In this document: positions 18,307 to 25,979 of the stretch, piece after piece
Layout of the letters: each line of letters opens with the position of its first letter
Numbering within the stretch: the stretch's first letter is position 1
NCBI GenBank assembly: GCA_003134075.1
Contig: PLAI01000193.1
Location: 1 to 50,367, forward strand
From: Methylocystaceae bacterium
Lineage (GTDB): Bacteria; Pseudomonadota; Alphaproteobacteria; Rhizobiales; Beijerinckiaceae
Length of the DNA: 50,367 nucleotides
Direction of reading: 5' to 3'
Translations under genes and position numbers: made by a program
The notes under the pieces: model-generated
The model's database searches: none
What the model was told of the DNA's origin: nothing
Seen by the model: only the letters and a program-made list of their open reading frames with translations

Positions 18307-19977
18307 ATGATGCAACTCGGCAAATTCCGAATGCCTATGCTCGCCTTAGTGGCGGGGACCTTGGCGACGTTCGGCGCGATATCGGCGCAGGCCCTCGAGA
18401 AGAAGGCCCACGTCGCGGACGACAAGAAGCCCAACATCATTGTCATCATGGGCGACGACATCGGCTGGGAGAACGTCGGGGCGTATCATCAGGGCCTCAT
18501 GTATTCGACGACGCCGAACCTGGACAAACTGGCCAGCGAGGGCCTGCGCTTCACCGACTATTACGCGGAGCCGAGCTGCACCGCCGGTCGCGCCAACTTC
18601 ATCACGGGCGAGTTGCCGATCCGCACTGGCCTGACCACGGTTGGCCAAGCCGGCGCCAAGATCGGCATCCCCGACGAGGCCCCGACAATCGCGACCGCGC
18701 TGAAGGCGATGGGATACGCCACGGGCCAATTCGGCAAGAACCATCTGGGCGATCTGAACCGCTATTTGCCCACGGTGCACGGGTTCGACGAATTCTTCGG
18801 CTACCTCTACCACCTCGACGCGATGGAGGATCCGTTCTGGCACTCCTATCCGCCGGCGCTGAAGGACAAGGTCGGGCCGCGCAATTTGATCCATAGTTTC
18901 GCGACCACGGTCGACGATCCGACGGAAGAGCCGCGCTGGGGCAAGATCGGCAAGCAGAAGATCGAGGACGAGGGGCCGCTGCCGCCGCATCCGTTGCCTG
19001 GTATCAAGTACAATATGGAGACCATCGACGAGGTGATTCTCGAACATTCCGAGAATTTCATCCACAAGGCCAAGAAGGACGGCAAGCCGTTCTTCATGTG
19101 GGTCAATCCGACCCGCGCGCATGTCATCTCGCATCTGTCGCCGAAATACAGCGCGAAGCTGACCGGCGATAACGGCTGGTATCTCGAAGAAGGCGTGATG
19201 TCCCAGCTCGACGACGTGGTCGGCGGCATCATGAAGAAACTGAAGGACGAGGGCCTCGAGGACAATACGATCCTCGTGTTCACGACCGACAATGGCACTG
19301 AGAACTTCACCTGGCCCGATGGCGGCAACACGCCGTTCGCCGCCGGCAAAGGGACCGTCATGGAAGGCGGCATGCGCGTGCCGATGATCATCCGCTGGCC
19401 GGGCAAAATCGCGGCGGGCAAGGTCGAGAATGGCATCATGTCGGGTCTGGATTTCTTCCCGACCTTCGTCGCCGCCGCCGGCAATCCGAACATCAAGGAC
19501 GAATTGCTGAAGGGCGAGCAACTCGGGGACAGCACCTATAAGGTCCATCTCGACGGCTATAATCAGTTGGACTTTCTGTTGGGCAAGGAAAAGTCCAATC
19601 GCCATGAAGTCTTCTACTTCGCCGAGGGCACGTTGGGCGCCGTGCGCATCGACGACTGGAAGTACAGAATGATCGACCAGCCGGACGGCTGGACGGGGCC
19701 GACGGTCAAGCTGGATTGGCCGATCCTCTCCAATCTCCGGCTCGATCCGTTTGAGAGACTGCAGTTCGCGAAGGGCAACACGGGGTCGTTCTCCTATGTT
19801 CCCGACTTCTACATGCACGAATTCTGGCGCTTCGTGTTCCTGCAGCAGAAGATCGGCGAATACGCTCCAAGCTTTATCGAGTTCCCGCCGATGCAGAAGG
19901 GAGCGAGCTTCAACCTCGATTCGGTCAAGGCCGAGATTGAAGAGCGCATCAAGGCCATGAAAGGCAAGATGGAATAG
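18307..19977 (+). CDS. Exported arylsulfatase
   Basis: A 556-residue type I sulfatase has a signal peptide (residues about 1-29, ending ISAQA). Metal ligands appear in IIVIMGDDIGWENVG (Asp50, Asp51). The formylglycine signature PSCTAGRANFITG carries Cys91, which would be converted to formylglycine by an anaerobic or FGE-type maturase not seen here. GKNHLGD and FTTDNGTEN supply later active-site residues. The enzyme would hydrolyse sulfate esters in the periplasm to release sulfate. GGAGGCC before the ATG is a good ribosome site, and a strong terminator follows the stop, so it is a single-gene unit. The natural substrate cannot be told from sequence. Confidence 0.92.
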   Translation: MMQLGKFRMPMLALVAGTLATFGAISAQALEKKAHVADDKKPNIIVIMGDDIGWENVGAYHQGLMYSTTPNLDKLASEGLRFTDYYAEPSCTAGRANFITGELPIRTGLTTVGQAGAKIGIPDEAPTIATALKAMGYATGQFGKNHLGDLNRYLPTVHGFDEFFGYLYHLDAMEDPFWHSYPPALKDKVGPRNLIHSFATTVDDPTEEPRWGKIGKQKIEDEGPLPPHPLPGIKYNMETIDEVILEHSENFIHKAKKDGKPFFMWVNPTRAHVISHLSPKYSAKLTGDNGWYLEEGVMSQLDDVVGGIMKKLKDEGLEDNTILVFTTDNGTENFTWPDGGNTPFAAGKGTVMEGGMRVPMIIRWPGKIAAGKVENGIMSGLDFFPTFVAAAGNPNIKDELLKGEQLGDSTYKVHLDGYNQLDFLLGKEKSNRHEVFYFAEGTLGAVRIDDWKYRMIDQPDGWTGPTVKLDWPILSNLRLDPFERLQFAKGNTGSFSYVPDFYMHEFWRFVFLQQKIGEYAPSFIEFPPMQKGASFNLDSVKAEIEERIKAMKGKME

Positions 19978-20000
19978 CCTGAAAATTATCATGAAACGAC

Positions 20001-20028
20001 CCGCCCGGGCCCGCGCCCGGGCGGTTTT
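20001..20028 (+). terminator. Intrinsic terminator of the sulfatase gene
   Basis: CCGCCCGGGC (20001-20010) and GCCCGGGCGG (20015-20024) form a perfect ten-pair stem with a four-base loop CCGC, followed by TTTT. It lies 23 bases after the sulfatase stop. Confidence 0.88.
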
Positions 20029-20135
20029 GTCGCGCGGAAATTCAAATCGCCCCACCGCTGGACGCATGACCCGACTTGACGCGAGCCTGGCGTTTGAGGT
20101 CTTTCCTTGGCGAGGGTTCGTCTCGGGAGAGAAGC

Positions 20136-20594
20136 ATGTTTAGACGGGCTGTCGTGATGGCCGCTTTCGCGTTGACCTGCGCCTTGGCGCCGTCCGCCGA
20201 AGCGAAGGAGCCCTCGCTGGCCGATACGCCGCCCGCCGAGGCGCGCATGCTGCCCTATACCGGCGTGTTGCCGGCCTGCGACGACGGCTTCGCGCTGGCG
20301 CGAATACAGCGCGCTTTTTACGATCGAGAGAGCGACTATTGGCAGTCCGGCCTCGCCATCGAGAGCTTTGGCGGCGTGCGCGAGACCGGCCTGCGCGTGA
20401 ATGGCGCGAGCTATATTCCCCGCCGCTATTGCGCCGCGCGGGCGCTTTTCAACGACGGCCGCGAGCGCGCCGTGGTCTATCAGCTTGGCGAGGATCTCGG
20501 CTTCCTCGGCATGGGCTTCGGCGTCACTTGGTGCGTCGTGGGTCTCGACCGCGACCACGCCTTTTCCCCAAACTGCAAGGCCGCCGGCCCTTAG
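20136..20594 (+). CDS. Exported protein of unknown function, next to RNase T2
   Basis: A 152-residue precursor starts at the ATG after GGGAGAGAAGC. The signal peptide is about residues 1-23 (VVMAAFALTCALAPSAEA). The mature part has conserved-looking features: PACDDGFALARIQRAF, ESFGGVRETGLRVNG, YIPRRYCAARALF, TWCVVGLDRDHAFSPNCKAAGP, with four cysteines that could form two disulfides. I do not recognise the family with certainty. Only 23 bases separate it from the RNase T2 gene, so the two are probably co-transcribed and both exported. A role as partner or inhibitor of the RNase is possible but unsupported. Confidence 0.8.
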   Translation: MFRRAVVMAAFALTCALAPSAEAKEPSLADTPPAEARMLPYTGVLPACDDGFALARIQRAFYDRESDYWQSGLAIESFGGVRETGLRVNGASYIPRRYCAARALFNDGRERAVVYQLGEDLGFLGMGFGVTWCVVGLDRDHAFSPNCKAAGP

Positions 20595-20617
20595 CTCGAC
20601 TTTTTGGAGCCCGTTCC

Positions 20618-21340
20618 GTGACGAAAAAATTCTCCGCGCTGCTGTTCGGCATGCTGTTGTGCCTCGCGGCGCCGCGCGCGCGCGCCGATGATTGCATCCT
20701 CGACCGCTGCGCCGATAAAGCCGCGCCCGCGCCTTCCGCCGCGCCCGCGTCGCCGTCGCGCGTCGGCCCGATGGCGACCGGCGATTTCGATTTTTACGTG
20801 CTGGCCCTGTCCTGGTCGGCGGGCTTTTGCGAATTGAGCGGCGGCGGCAAAAGCCAGTGCGAGCCAGGCTCCAACCTTGGTTTCGTCGTGCACGGCCTAT
20901 GGCCGCAATACGAGCACGGCTATCCCAGCAATTGCGGCTACGCGCCGGCGCCCTCGCGCATCGCGCTCGATCGCGCCAAGGGCCTCTACCCCGACGAAGG
21001 GCTCGCGCGCTACGAGTGGCGCAAGCATGGAAGCTGCACGGGACTGAGCCCAGGCGATTATTTCGACAGCGTGGCGCGCGCGAGGGCCAACGTCATCATT
21101 CCCGAGAGTTTCGTAAAGCGTCCCTCGGATGAAAATCTCGCGACGATGGACATCGAGCGCGCCTTTCTGGACGCCAATCCCCGGCTGCGACCGGGGATGC
21201 TGAGCGTCGGCTGTCAGCGCGGCGTGCTGGAGGAGGTGCGCATTTGCCTCACCAAGGATTTGCGCGACTTTCGCGCCTGTCCCGAGGTGGCGCGGCGCGG
21301 TTGCCGCTCGCGCGAGATCCGCGTTCCGGTGCCCTATTGA
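20618..21340 (+). CDS. Secreted ribonuclease T2 family protein
   Basis: A 240-residue precursor starts at GTG after TTTTTGGAGC. The signal peptide ends near APRARA. Both catalytic blocks of the family are present: VVHGLWPQY (CAS I, His92) and YEWRKHGSC (CAS II, Glu133 and His137). The cysteines around DCILDRC, FCEL, QCEPG and NCGYAP fit the disulfide pattern of bacterial members. The enzyme would cut single-stranded RNA with little base preference in the periplasm or outside the cell, serving nutrient salvage or stress. A Pro/Ala-rich spacer lies between the signal peptide and the core. The stop codon lies inside a 14-base palindrome before rlmJ. Confidence 0.92.
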   Translation: MTKKFSALLFGMLLCLAAPRARADDCILDRCADKAAPAPSAAPASPSRVGPMATGDFDFYVLALSWSAGFCELSGGGKSQCEPGSNLGFVVHGLWPQYEHGYPSNCGYAPAPSRIALDRAKGLYPDEGLARYEWRKHGSCTGLSPGDYFDSVARARANVIIPESFVKRPSDENLATMDIERAFLDANPRLRPGMLSVGCQRGVLEEVRICLTKDLRDFRACPEVARRGCRSREIRVPVPY

Positions 21341-21350
21341 TCATGATCAA
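21337..21350. repeat. 14-base perfect palindrome at the RNase T2-rlmJ junction
   Basis: TTGATCATGATCAA overlaps the RNase T2 stop codon and runs into the ribosome site AAGGA of rlmJ, which abuts the ATG with no spacer. It could form a five-pair hairpin with loop CATG, or be a protein site, or be chance. Confidence 0.5.
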
Positions 21351-21353
21351 GGA

Positions 21354-22196
21354 ATGAACTACCGCCACGGCTTTCACGCCGGCAATTTCGCCGACGTGCT
21401 CAAACATGCGCTTTTGGCGCGTCTTTTGAGCCACTTCATGCGCAAAAATGCGCGTTTTCGCGTGCTCGACACCCATGCCGGGGAGGGCGCCTACGATCTC
21501 TTCAGCGACGAAGCGGAGCGCACGGGCGAGTGGCGCGGCGGGGTCGGGAGGCTAACCGACCTCTCCGGCGCCGCGCCTGAAACGCGCGATTTGCTCGCGC
21601 CTTATATCGACGCTTTAGGGCCTTTCGTTGATGGGCGGCCAAGAATTTATCCGGGGTCGCCGCTGCTGGCGCAGGGATTTTTGGGCGAGCATGATCGCGC
21701 CATTTTCTGCGAGCTGCGCGAGGACGCCTTCGCCGCGCTGCGCCGGCGGTTCGCCCGCGACAAGCGCATAAAGACAATAAATCTCGACGGTTACACCGCC
21801 GCTGGGTCCTTCGTGCCGCCCGTCGAGCGGCGTGGCCTCGTGTTGATCGACCCGCCGTTCGAGCAACCGAACGAATTTCGCGCGATGTTCAACGCCTTTC
21901 GCGCCGCATATCGCAAATGGCCGACGGGCGTTTATGTGTTGTGGCACCCGGTGAAATATTTGGCGCAAACGAAAAGCTTTGTGGAAAGTTTTCGTGAAGC
22001 TGGAATACGTCGCGTATTGCGTATAGAGCTTTGCGTCGGCGGAACAACCGAGCGCCTGAACCGCGCCGGCCTCGTCGTCGTCAATCCGCCGTTTGGTTTC
22101 GAGGGGGATGCGCGCGCGCTACTGCCGTTTTTGGCCGAGCGGCTGGCGCAAGGACCGGGGGCTGGATTAGTGGTGGAGGAGGTGGCGGGGGAATGA
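21354..22196 (+). CDS. rlmJ: 23S rRNA (adenine-2030-N6)-methyltransferase
   Basis: A 280-residue SAM-dependent methyltransferase begins MNYRHGFHAGNFADVLKH, the invariant start of the RlmJ family, which fixes the start despite the cramped ribosome site. VLDTHAGEGAYDL is the SAM-binding loop and LVLIDPPFEQ the DPPF-type catalytic motif for N6-adenine methylation. YPGSPLLAQ and WHPVKY are further family blocks. It modifies A2030 of 23S rRNA and is non-essential in E. coli. The gene ends just before the A+T-rich insert carrying the SIR2-like gene. Confidence 0.95.
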   Translation: MNYRHGFHAGNFADVLKHALLARLLSHFMRKNARFRVLDTHAGEGAYDLFSDEAERTGEWRGGVGRLTDLSGAAPETRDLLAPYIDALGPFVDGRPRIYPGSPLLAQGFLGEHDRAIFCELREDAFAALRRRFARDKRIKTINLDGYTAAGSFVPPVERRGLVLIDPPFEQPNEFRAMFNAFRAAYRKWPTGVYVLWHPVKYLAQTKSFVESFREAGIRRVLRIELCVGGTTERLNRAGLVVVNPPFGFEGDARALLPFLAERLAQGPGAGLVVEEVAGE

Positions 22197-22323
22197 GGAG
22201 CAACCTTCGTCTACCCCACCTAAGTTCGACTGCAATAATGTGTGTGAAATTCTATGACAACTGGCATTTGGTGAAAGATTGTCGTAATTGCAGATTGTTG
22301 CACCAAAGGAGACGGAAATCAAA

Positions 22324-23409
22324 ATGGCTTTCAGAATCCTCACTTTTGACCAAGCGCTCAAACAAGCTGAGAATTACGGCAAAAGACATTTGCTGCTTGG
22401 AAACGGTTTTAGCATCGCGTGTGCGCCCGACATTTTTCATTATGGATCGCTTTTCGAAGAGGCGATGAAGACGATGTCCAAGGAGCTAGCCGCTATTTTT
22501 GCCGCGATGGGAACCCAGGACTTTAAAGAGGTCATTCGTGCGCTCCAAAATGCTGCTGCGATCGTGGGCGTTTATCGACCAAAAGCTCCGCTTATCAAAC
22601 AGCTGTTGTTAGAAGACGCAGATAAGCTGAAGACCGACCTTATTCAGGCCGTTGCTGGTCGGCATCCTTCTCGTCCAAATGATATTTCCGATGACCGCTA
22701 TTTCGCTTGCCGGCGCTTCCTTTCCCATTTCGTCGGGGAAGGGATCGGCGGAAAGATTTATACTATGAATTATGACTTGCTTCTATATTGGGCTTTGATG
22801 CATGAAGAGGAGGACCCTGTAGACCTGATATCGTTGAACCACGATGATGGTTTCAGAAAAGATCTTGACAACTTGGATGCGCCTTATGTTGAATGGCAAG
22901 GAGAAGGTGCGGCGCATGGGCAAAACATCCACTACTTGCACGGCGCCTTGCATCTATTTGATACAGGCCATCAGCTTCAAAAATATACATGGATCAATAC
23001 CGGAACGGCTTTGGTTGATCAGGCAAACAAGGCTCTTAAGTCGAACTTGTTTCCTGTATTTGTGGCCGAGGGCGACAGTAATAGCAAGTTGACAAAGATT
23101 CAGCACAGCGCCTACCTCCATCACAACTTCAAAAGTTTTGCGGGAGTTTGTCAGAAGCCCACAAGAAATGGAATCGCGCTCTTTGTGTTTGGTCATTCAT
23201 TTTCCAAGAATGACATGCATGTTCACAACATGATAGGTTATGGTAAAATCTCTCATTTGTTTGTTAGTCTTTATGATTATCCTAATAACAAGTATAATTG
23301 TTCAATACGCTCTGCCGTCGATAACATCGTTGCGCTGCGCCCAAGTTCATCGCCAGCCTTAAGGGTCGATTATTTCGACTCCGCCTCCGCGAACGTTTGG
23401 GGTAGGTGA
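22324..23409 (+). CDS. SIR2-like (DUF4917-type) protein, candidate NAD-depleting defence effector
   Basis: This 361-residue protein is not a housekeeping type. Motifs are spaced as in prokaryotic SIR2-like NADases: HLLLGNGFSIAC (G-N-G-F-S, residues 26-30), IYTMNYDLLLYW (T-x-N-Y-D, 147-151, with the candidate catalytic Asn149), IHYLHGALHLF (L-H-G, 205-207, candidate catalytic His206) and LFVFGHSFSKND (289-297). I believe it belongs to DUF4917. SIR2-like domains in ThsA and DSR proteins destroy NAD during phage infection; that role here is inference. The gene is visibly A+T-rich and its codon use differs from both neighbours, which suggests transfer. AAGGAG lies 13 bases before the ATG. No partner gene is adjacent, so it would be a single-gene system. 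Confidence 0.8.
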   Translation: MAFRILTFDQALKQAENYGKRHLLLGNGFSIACAPDIFHYGSLFEEAMKTMSKELAAIFAAMGTQDFKEVIRALQNAAAIVGVYRPKAPLIKQLLLEDADKLKTDLIQAVAGRHPSRPNDISDDRYFACRRFLSHFVGEGIGGKIYTMNYDLLLYWALMHEEEDPVDLISLNHDDGFRKDLDNLDAPYVEWQGEGAAHGQNIHYLHGALHLFDTGHQLQKYTWINTGTALVDQANKALKSNLFPVFVAEGDSNSKLTKIQHSAYLHHNFKSFAGVCQKPTRNGIALFVFGHSFSKNDMHVHNMIGYGKISHLFVSLYDYPNNKYNCSIRSAVDNIVALRPSSSPALRVDYFDSASANVWGR

Positions 23410-23439
23410 AAAAGGTTCCCGTGCCAAGCGCCCCCGTCG

Positions 23440-23467
23440 TGAGGTTATGTCGCGCGATATGACCTCA
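23440..23467 (+). terminator. Hairpin after the SIR2-like gene
   Basis: TGAGGTTAT (23440-23448) pairs with ATGACCTCA (23459-23467) with one G-T wobble, leaving a ten-base loop. It lies 30 bases after the stop. No T-run follows on the + strand, so it is a weak terminator candidate or a 3' stabiliser, and it may mark the right edge of the foreign segment. Confidence 0.4.
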
Positions 23468-23590
23468 AAATCGTCTAGCGTCGCGATGACGACTCCATCG
23501 TCACAACTCTAATTCGTTTGACTTTTCCCAACCGCCAACCCCACATTCTGCTAAAAGCCCAAAACATTTCCGCCCCAAGGACCTCGCCAC

Positions 23591-24187
23591 ATGCTCACTC
23601 TTCGCTATTCCCTCGCCTCGCCCTACGCCCGCAAAATCCGCATCACCGCCGATATTCTGGGGCTCGCGGACCGCTTGGAGATCGCCGGCGTCGATCTCGC
23701 CGATCCCGCCGACAGCATTCGCGTGCAGAATCCGCTCGGCAAAATCCCGGCGCTGGTGCTGGAGGATGGTTCGTCGCTCTACGACAGCCGCGTCATCGCC
23801 GAATATCTCGATCATCTCGCCGGCGGAAATAAGCTCTTTCCCGCCGATCCCGCCCGGCGTTTCGCGGCGCTGCGCCTGCAGGCGCTCGGCGACGGGATTT
23901 GCGACGCGGCGCTGCTGGTCCGTTATGAACTCGCCTCGCGGCCGGAAGCTGCGCGTTACGAGGCGTTCGTTGAGTTGCAACAGGGCAAGATCGACCGCGC
24001 GCTAAAGGCGCTGGAAGCCGCGCCGCCGCAAGGCGCCATCGATATCGGCCATATCGCGCTTGCCGCGGCGCTGGGCTATCTCGATTTGCGGTTCGAAGGC
24101 GCGTGGCGCGCGGGCCATCCGAGGCTCGTCGCCTGGCTCGACGCTTTCGCCAAAAGCACGCCATCCTTCGAGGCGACCAAGGCTTAA
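23591..24187 (+). CDS. Glutathione S-transferase family protein
   Basis: A 198-residue protein has an N-terminal thioredoxin-fold domain (residues 1-80): SPYARKIRITADILGL, with Ser9 in the catalytic position, NPLGKIPALVLEDG with the cis-Pro of the glutathione site, and LYDSRVIAEYLDHLAG with the Asp-Ser gamma-glutamyl-binding pair. A helical C-terminal domain follows (ALGDGICDAALLVRYE, HPRLVAWLDAFAKSTPSF). It would conjugate glutathione or reduce substrates in the cytosol. The layout is like the YibF-type group of small GSTs. It converges on the BON-LysM gene with a terminator between them. Confidence 0.9.
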   Translation: MLTLRYSLASPYARKIRITADILGLADRLEIAGVDLADPADSIRVQNPLGKIPALVLEDGSSLYDSRVIAEYLDHLAGGNKLFPADPARRFAALRLQALGDGICDAALLVRYELASRPEAARYEAFVELQQGKIDRALKALEAAPPQGAIDIGHIALAAALGYLDLRFEGAWRAGHPRLVAWLDAFAKSTPSFEATKA

Positions 24188-24214
24188 AAAAACGCGCGGA
24201 AGTTTTTCCGCGCG
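24186..24214 (-). terminator. Intrinsic terminator of the BON-LysM gene
   Basis: CGCGCGGAA (24193-24201) and TTCCGCGCG (24206-24214) form a perfect nine-pair stem with the loop GTTT. The A-run at 24186-24192 reads as seven T residues on the reverse strand, giving a textbook terminator for the leftward gene. It may also stop the GST transcript. Confidence 0.88.
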
Positions 24215-24239
24215 CAATTATTGGCAACGAAAGAAGCGA

Positions 24240-24767
24240 TCAGGTCGTGGGCGCCTTCCAGACGATGTCGTCGCCCTTTTTGTCGTCGCCGGCGCTTGCT
24301 TGCGCCGCGGCTCCGGTCGCGCCGGGGATGCGCAGCACCTGGCCGGGGAAGATCGAATCGGCGTTTTTCAACAGCGGACGGTTGGCCTCGAAAATTTGTT
24401 GATATTTCGGCCCCTGGCCGTGGCCGTAGCTCTCTTCGGCGATCTTCCAGAGCGTGTCGCCGGATTTGACGGTGTAAAAACCCGAACCCTGATGCGGCGC
24501 GTCCGCGGTGATATTATTGACGACCTTGGTCACGCCCTTGGTGTTGCCGACCGCGAGAGCGACTTTCTCGGCGTCCGCCGTCGTCGCCGCGCCGCCGGTC
24601 AGCGTGACCGTGGAGCCGTCGACGGCGATGTTGATCCTGGAGGCGTCGAGGCCATGATTGACGATCTCGGCTTTCAGCGCGTCGGCCGGAGCGGCTGTCG
24701 TCTCGGTGGCCCCGGCGGGCGCCGGAGCGGCGGGGCTTTTCTTCGACAGAAAATCCAAAATACCCAT
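24240..24767 (-). CDS. BON-LysM domain protein (Kbp/YgaU-like)
   Basis: A 175-residue protein starts after GCAGGAGAGCGAA. Residues about 28-90 form a BON domain ([36 protein letters not shown]). Residues about 95-150 form a LysM domain ([44 protein letters not shown]). The layout is that of E. coli Kbp, a small protein that binds potassium and responds to osmotic stress. Like Kbp it lacks a classical signal peptide, beginning [10 protein letters not shown]. Family length is about 150; here a Pro/Ala/Thr linker and a charged tail add residues. It has its own terminator and is likely a single-gene unit. Confidence 0.9.
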   Translation of the reverse strand: MGILDFLSKKSPAAPAPAGATETTAAPADALKAEIVNHGLDASRINIAVDGSTVTLTGGAATTADAEKVALAVGNTKGVTKVVNNITADAPHQGSGFYTVKSGDTLWKIAEESYGHGQGPKYQQIFEANRPLLKNADSIFPGQVLRIPGATGAAAQASAGDDKKGDDIVWKAPTT

Positions 24768-24857
24768 TTCGCTCTCCTGCTTTATCGATTTTGAAACGCA
24801 GCCGCGTCTTTATGCTGCGTTGACCATTATATAAGCGCGCACTGTATCGCGCATACG

Positions 24858-24885
24858 AAAAAGCCCGGAACTTTCGTTCCAGGCT
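24858..24885 (-). terminator. Intrinsic terminator of the outer-membrane protein gene
   Basis: AGCCCGGAAC (24862-24871) pairs with GTTCCAGGCT (24876-24885) with one C-A mismatch and the loop TTTC. The A-run 24858-24862 gives the T-tract on the reverse strand. It lies 27 bases past the stop of the leftward barrel gene. Confidence 0.8.
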
Positions 24886-24911
24886 CCTCTTATGCGCGTT
24901 GGACGACTTGA

Positions 24912-25595
24912 TCAGAAGTGATAGTTCACGCCGACCTTGACCGCCGATGTGTTCACCGCGGACTGTAACGCGTTGTACGAATAGTCGAAGTAGCGGTCGG
25001 ACCCCACCGAAGTGAATAAATATTCGGCTTTGGCCGAGAGATTGTTGGTCAGCATGAATTCGACGCCGGCGCCGAGCGCCCAACCCGTCTGGAAGATCGA
25101 CTGCTGCCCATAAAATGCGCCGCCCCACACACTGCTCAAGCTGACTGTGTTGTTGCTGCCGGCGAAGCCGCCGGTGACATAGACGAGCGCGCGGTCCATG
25201 ACATAACCGACGCGCCCGCGGATGGTAACCATGTCGTTGATGCTGCCCTGGGTGGCGAGGCCGAAATACGGATTCTGCGACGCGCTCAGGCCGGCGAAAT
25301 CGAAATCGCTTTCGATACCGATCAAAAGGTTGGGCGCGACCATGTGGTTGTAGCCCGCGGTGACGCCGATCAGGCCGCCGGTCGGACTGGCGAACAGCGT
25401 ATCGGCGCCGTCGGTGAAGGAGCCAAAGCCAATGCCGCCGTTGATGCCGGCATAGAAACCTTCCCAATTGGCGACCGGCCTTGGCGAATAATAGTCCTGG
25501 GGCGGGGGAGAGCCGCGCGGCAGATCCGCGGCCAGCACGGGCGTCGCCGCAAGGACGAGAGGCGCGAGCAGCGTCGCGAACAGGGCCTGTCTCAT
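24912..25595 (-). CDS. Outer-membrane beta-barrel protein, Omp25/RopB-like
   Basis: A 227-residue precursor has a signal peptide ending ATPVLAADL (cleavage near residue 22). The typical rhizobial start of the mature protein follows (NWEGFYAGINGGIGFG). The rest alternates polar and hydrophobic residues in about eight strands (NLLIGIESDFDFAG, IRGRVGYVMDRALVYVTGGF, GWALGAGVEFMLTNNLSAKA) and ends in YHF, the C-terminal aromatic that the BAM machinery reads. These proteins are abundant surface barrels in alphaproteobacteria with structural or host-interaction roles. GGAGTTGAGTT precedes the ATG. The long A+T-rich upstream region with inverted repeats suggests regulated expression. Confidence 0.9.
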   Translation of the reverse strand: MRQALFATLLAPLVLAATPVLAADLPRGSPPPQDYYSPRPVANWEGFYAGINGGIGFGSFTDGADTLFASPTGGLIGVTAGYNHMVAPNLLIGIESDFDFAGLSASQNPYFGLATQGSINDMVTIRGRVGYVMDRALVYVTGGFAGSNNTVSLSSVWGGAFYGQQSIFQTGWALGAGVEFMLTNNLSAKAEYLFTSVGSDRYFDYSYNALQSAVNTSAVKVGVNYHF

Positions 25596-25979
25596 AACTC
25601 AACTCCGCTTACGCGCCACGCGCGCCCTAAAACTTGGGCGGCGCGGCTCTTGCATTCATCCATCGCGATGGCTCATGCCGTTCGCTGTGATGAATCGAAT
25701 TATAATGATTCATCTTAACAAGACCTTTCTTTCGAGCCGTCGACCGAGTCCGCAAAAGCAACACCATGGGAAACTTTGAGTAAACTTTATGGCGCGAATT
25801 TGATAGTTATAGGATAAAACCACGTAATATTTGCCAATGTTTCATTTTTGCTAAACAACGTGGTTTCGATTTCCGTTGATGTTGGCTAATAAAGCGTGAA
25901 TAAGGGGTTCGTTCGGGCGGCGGACTGATGCAACGGACGCGGCTCGCGGAAACGTCGCTTAATCGCCAAGGGGGGCTGC
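25596..25979. promoter_or_regulatory. A+T-rich control region between the barrel gene and the SDR gene
   Basis: These 384 bases separate two divergent genes. GATGAATC (25689-25696) and GATTCATC (25707-25714) form a perfect eight-base inverted repeat around GAATTATAAT, about 95 bases before the barrel gene start and within its likely promoter. A second inverted repeat, AAACCACGT (25817-25825) with ACGTGGTTT (25858-25866), spans 50 bases of A+T-rich DNA. No gene is credible here. Confidence 0.5.

Noticed and set aside
22197-23590. Prophage or insertion-sequence origin of the SIR2-like gene
   Set aside because: No integrase, transposase, terminal inverted repeat or target duplication is visible at either edge.
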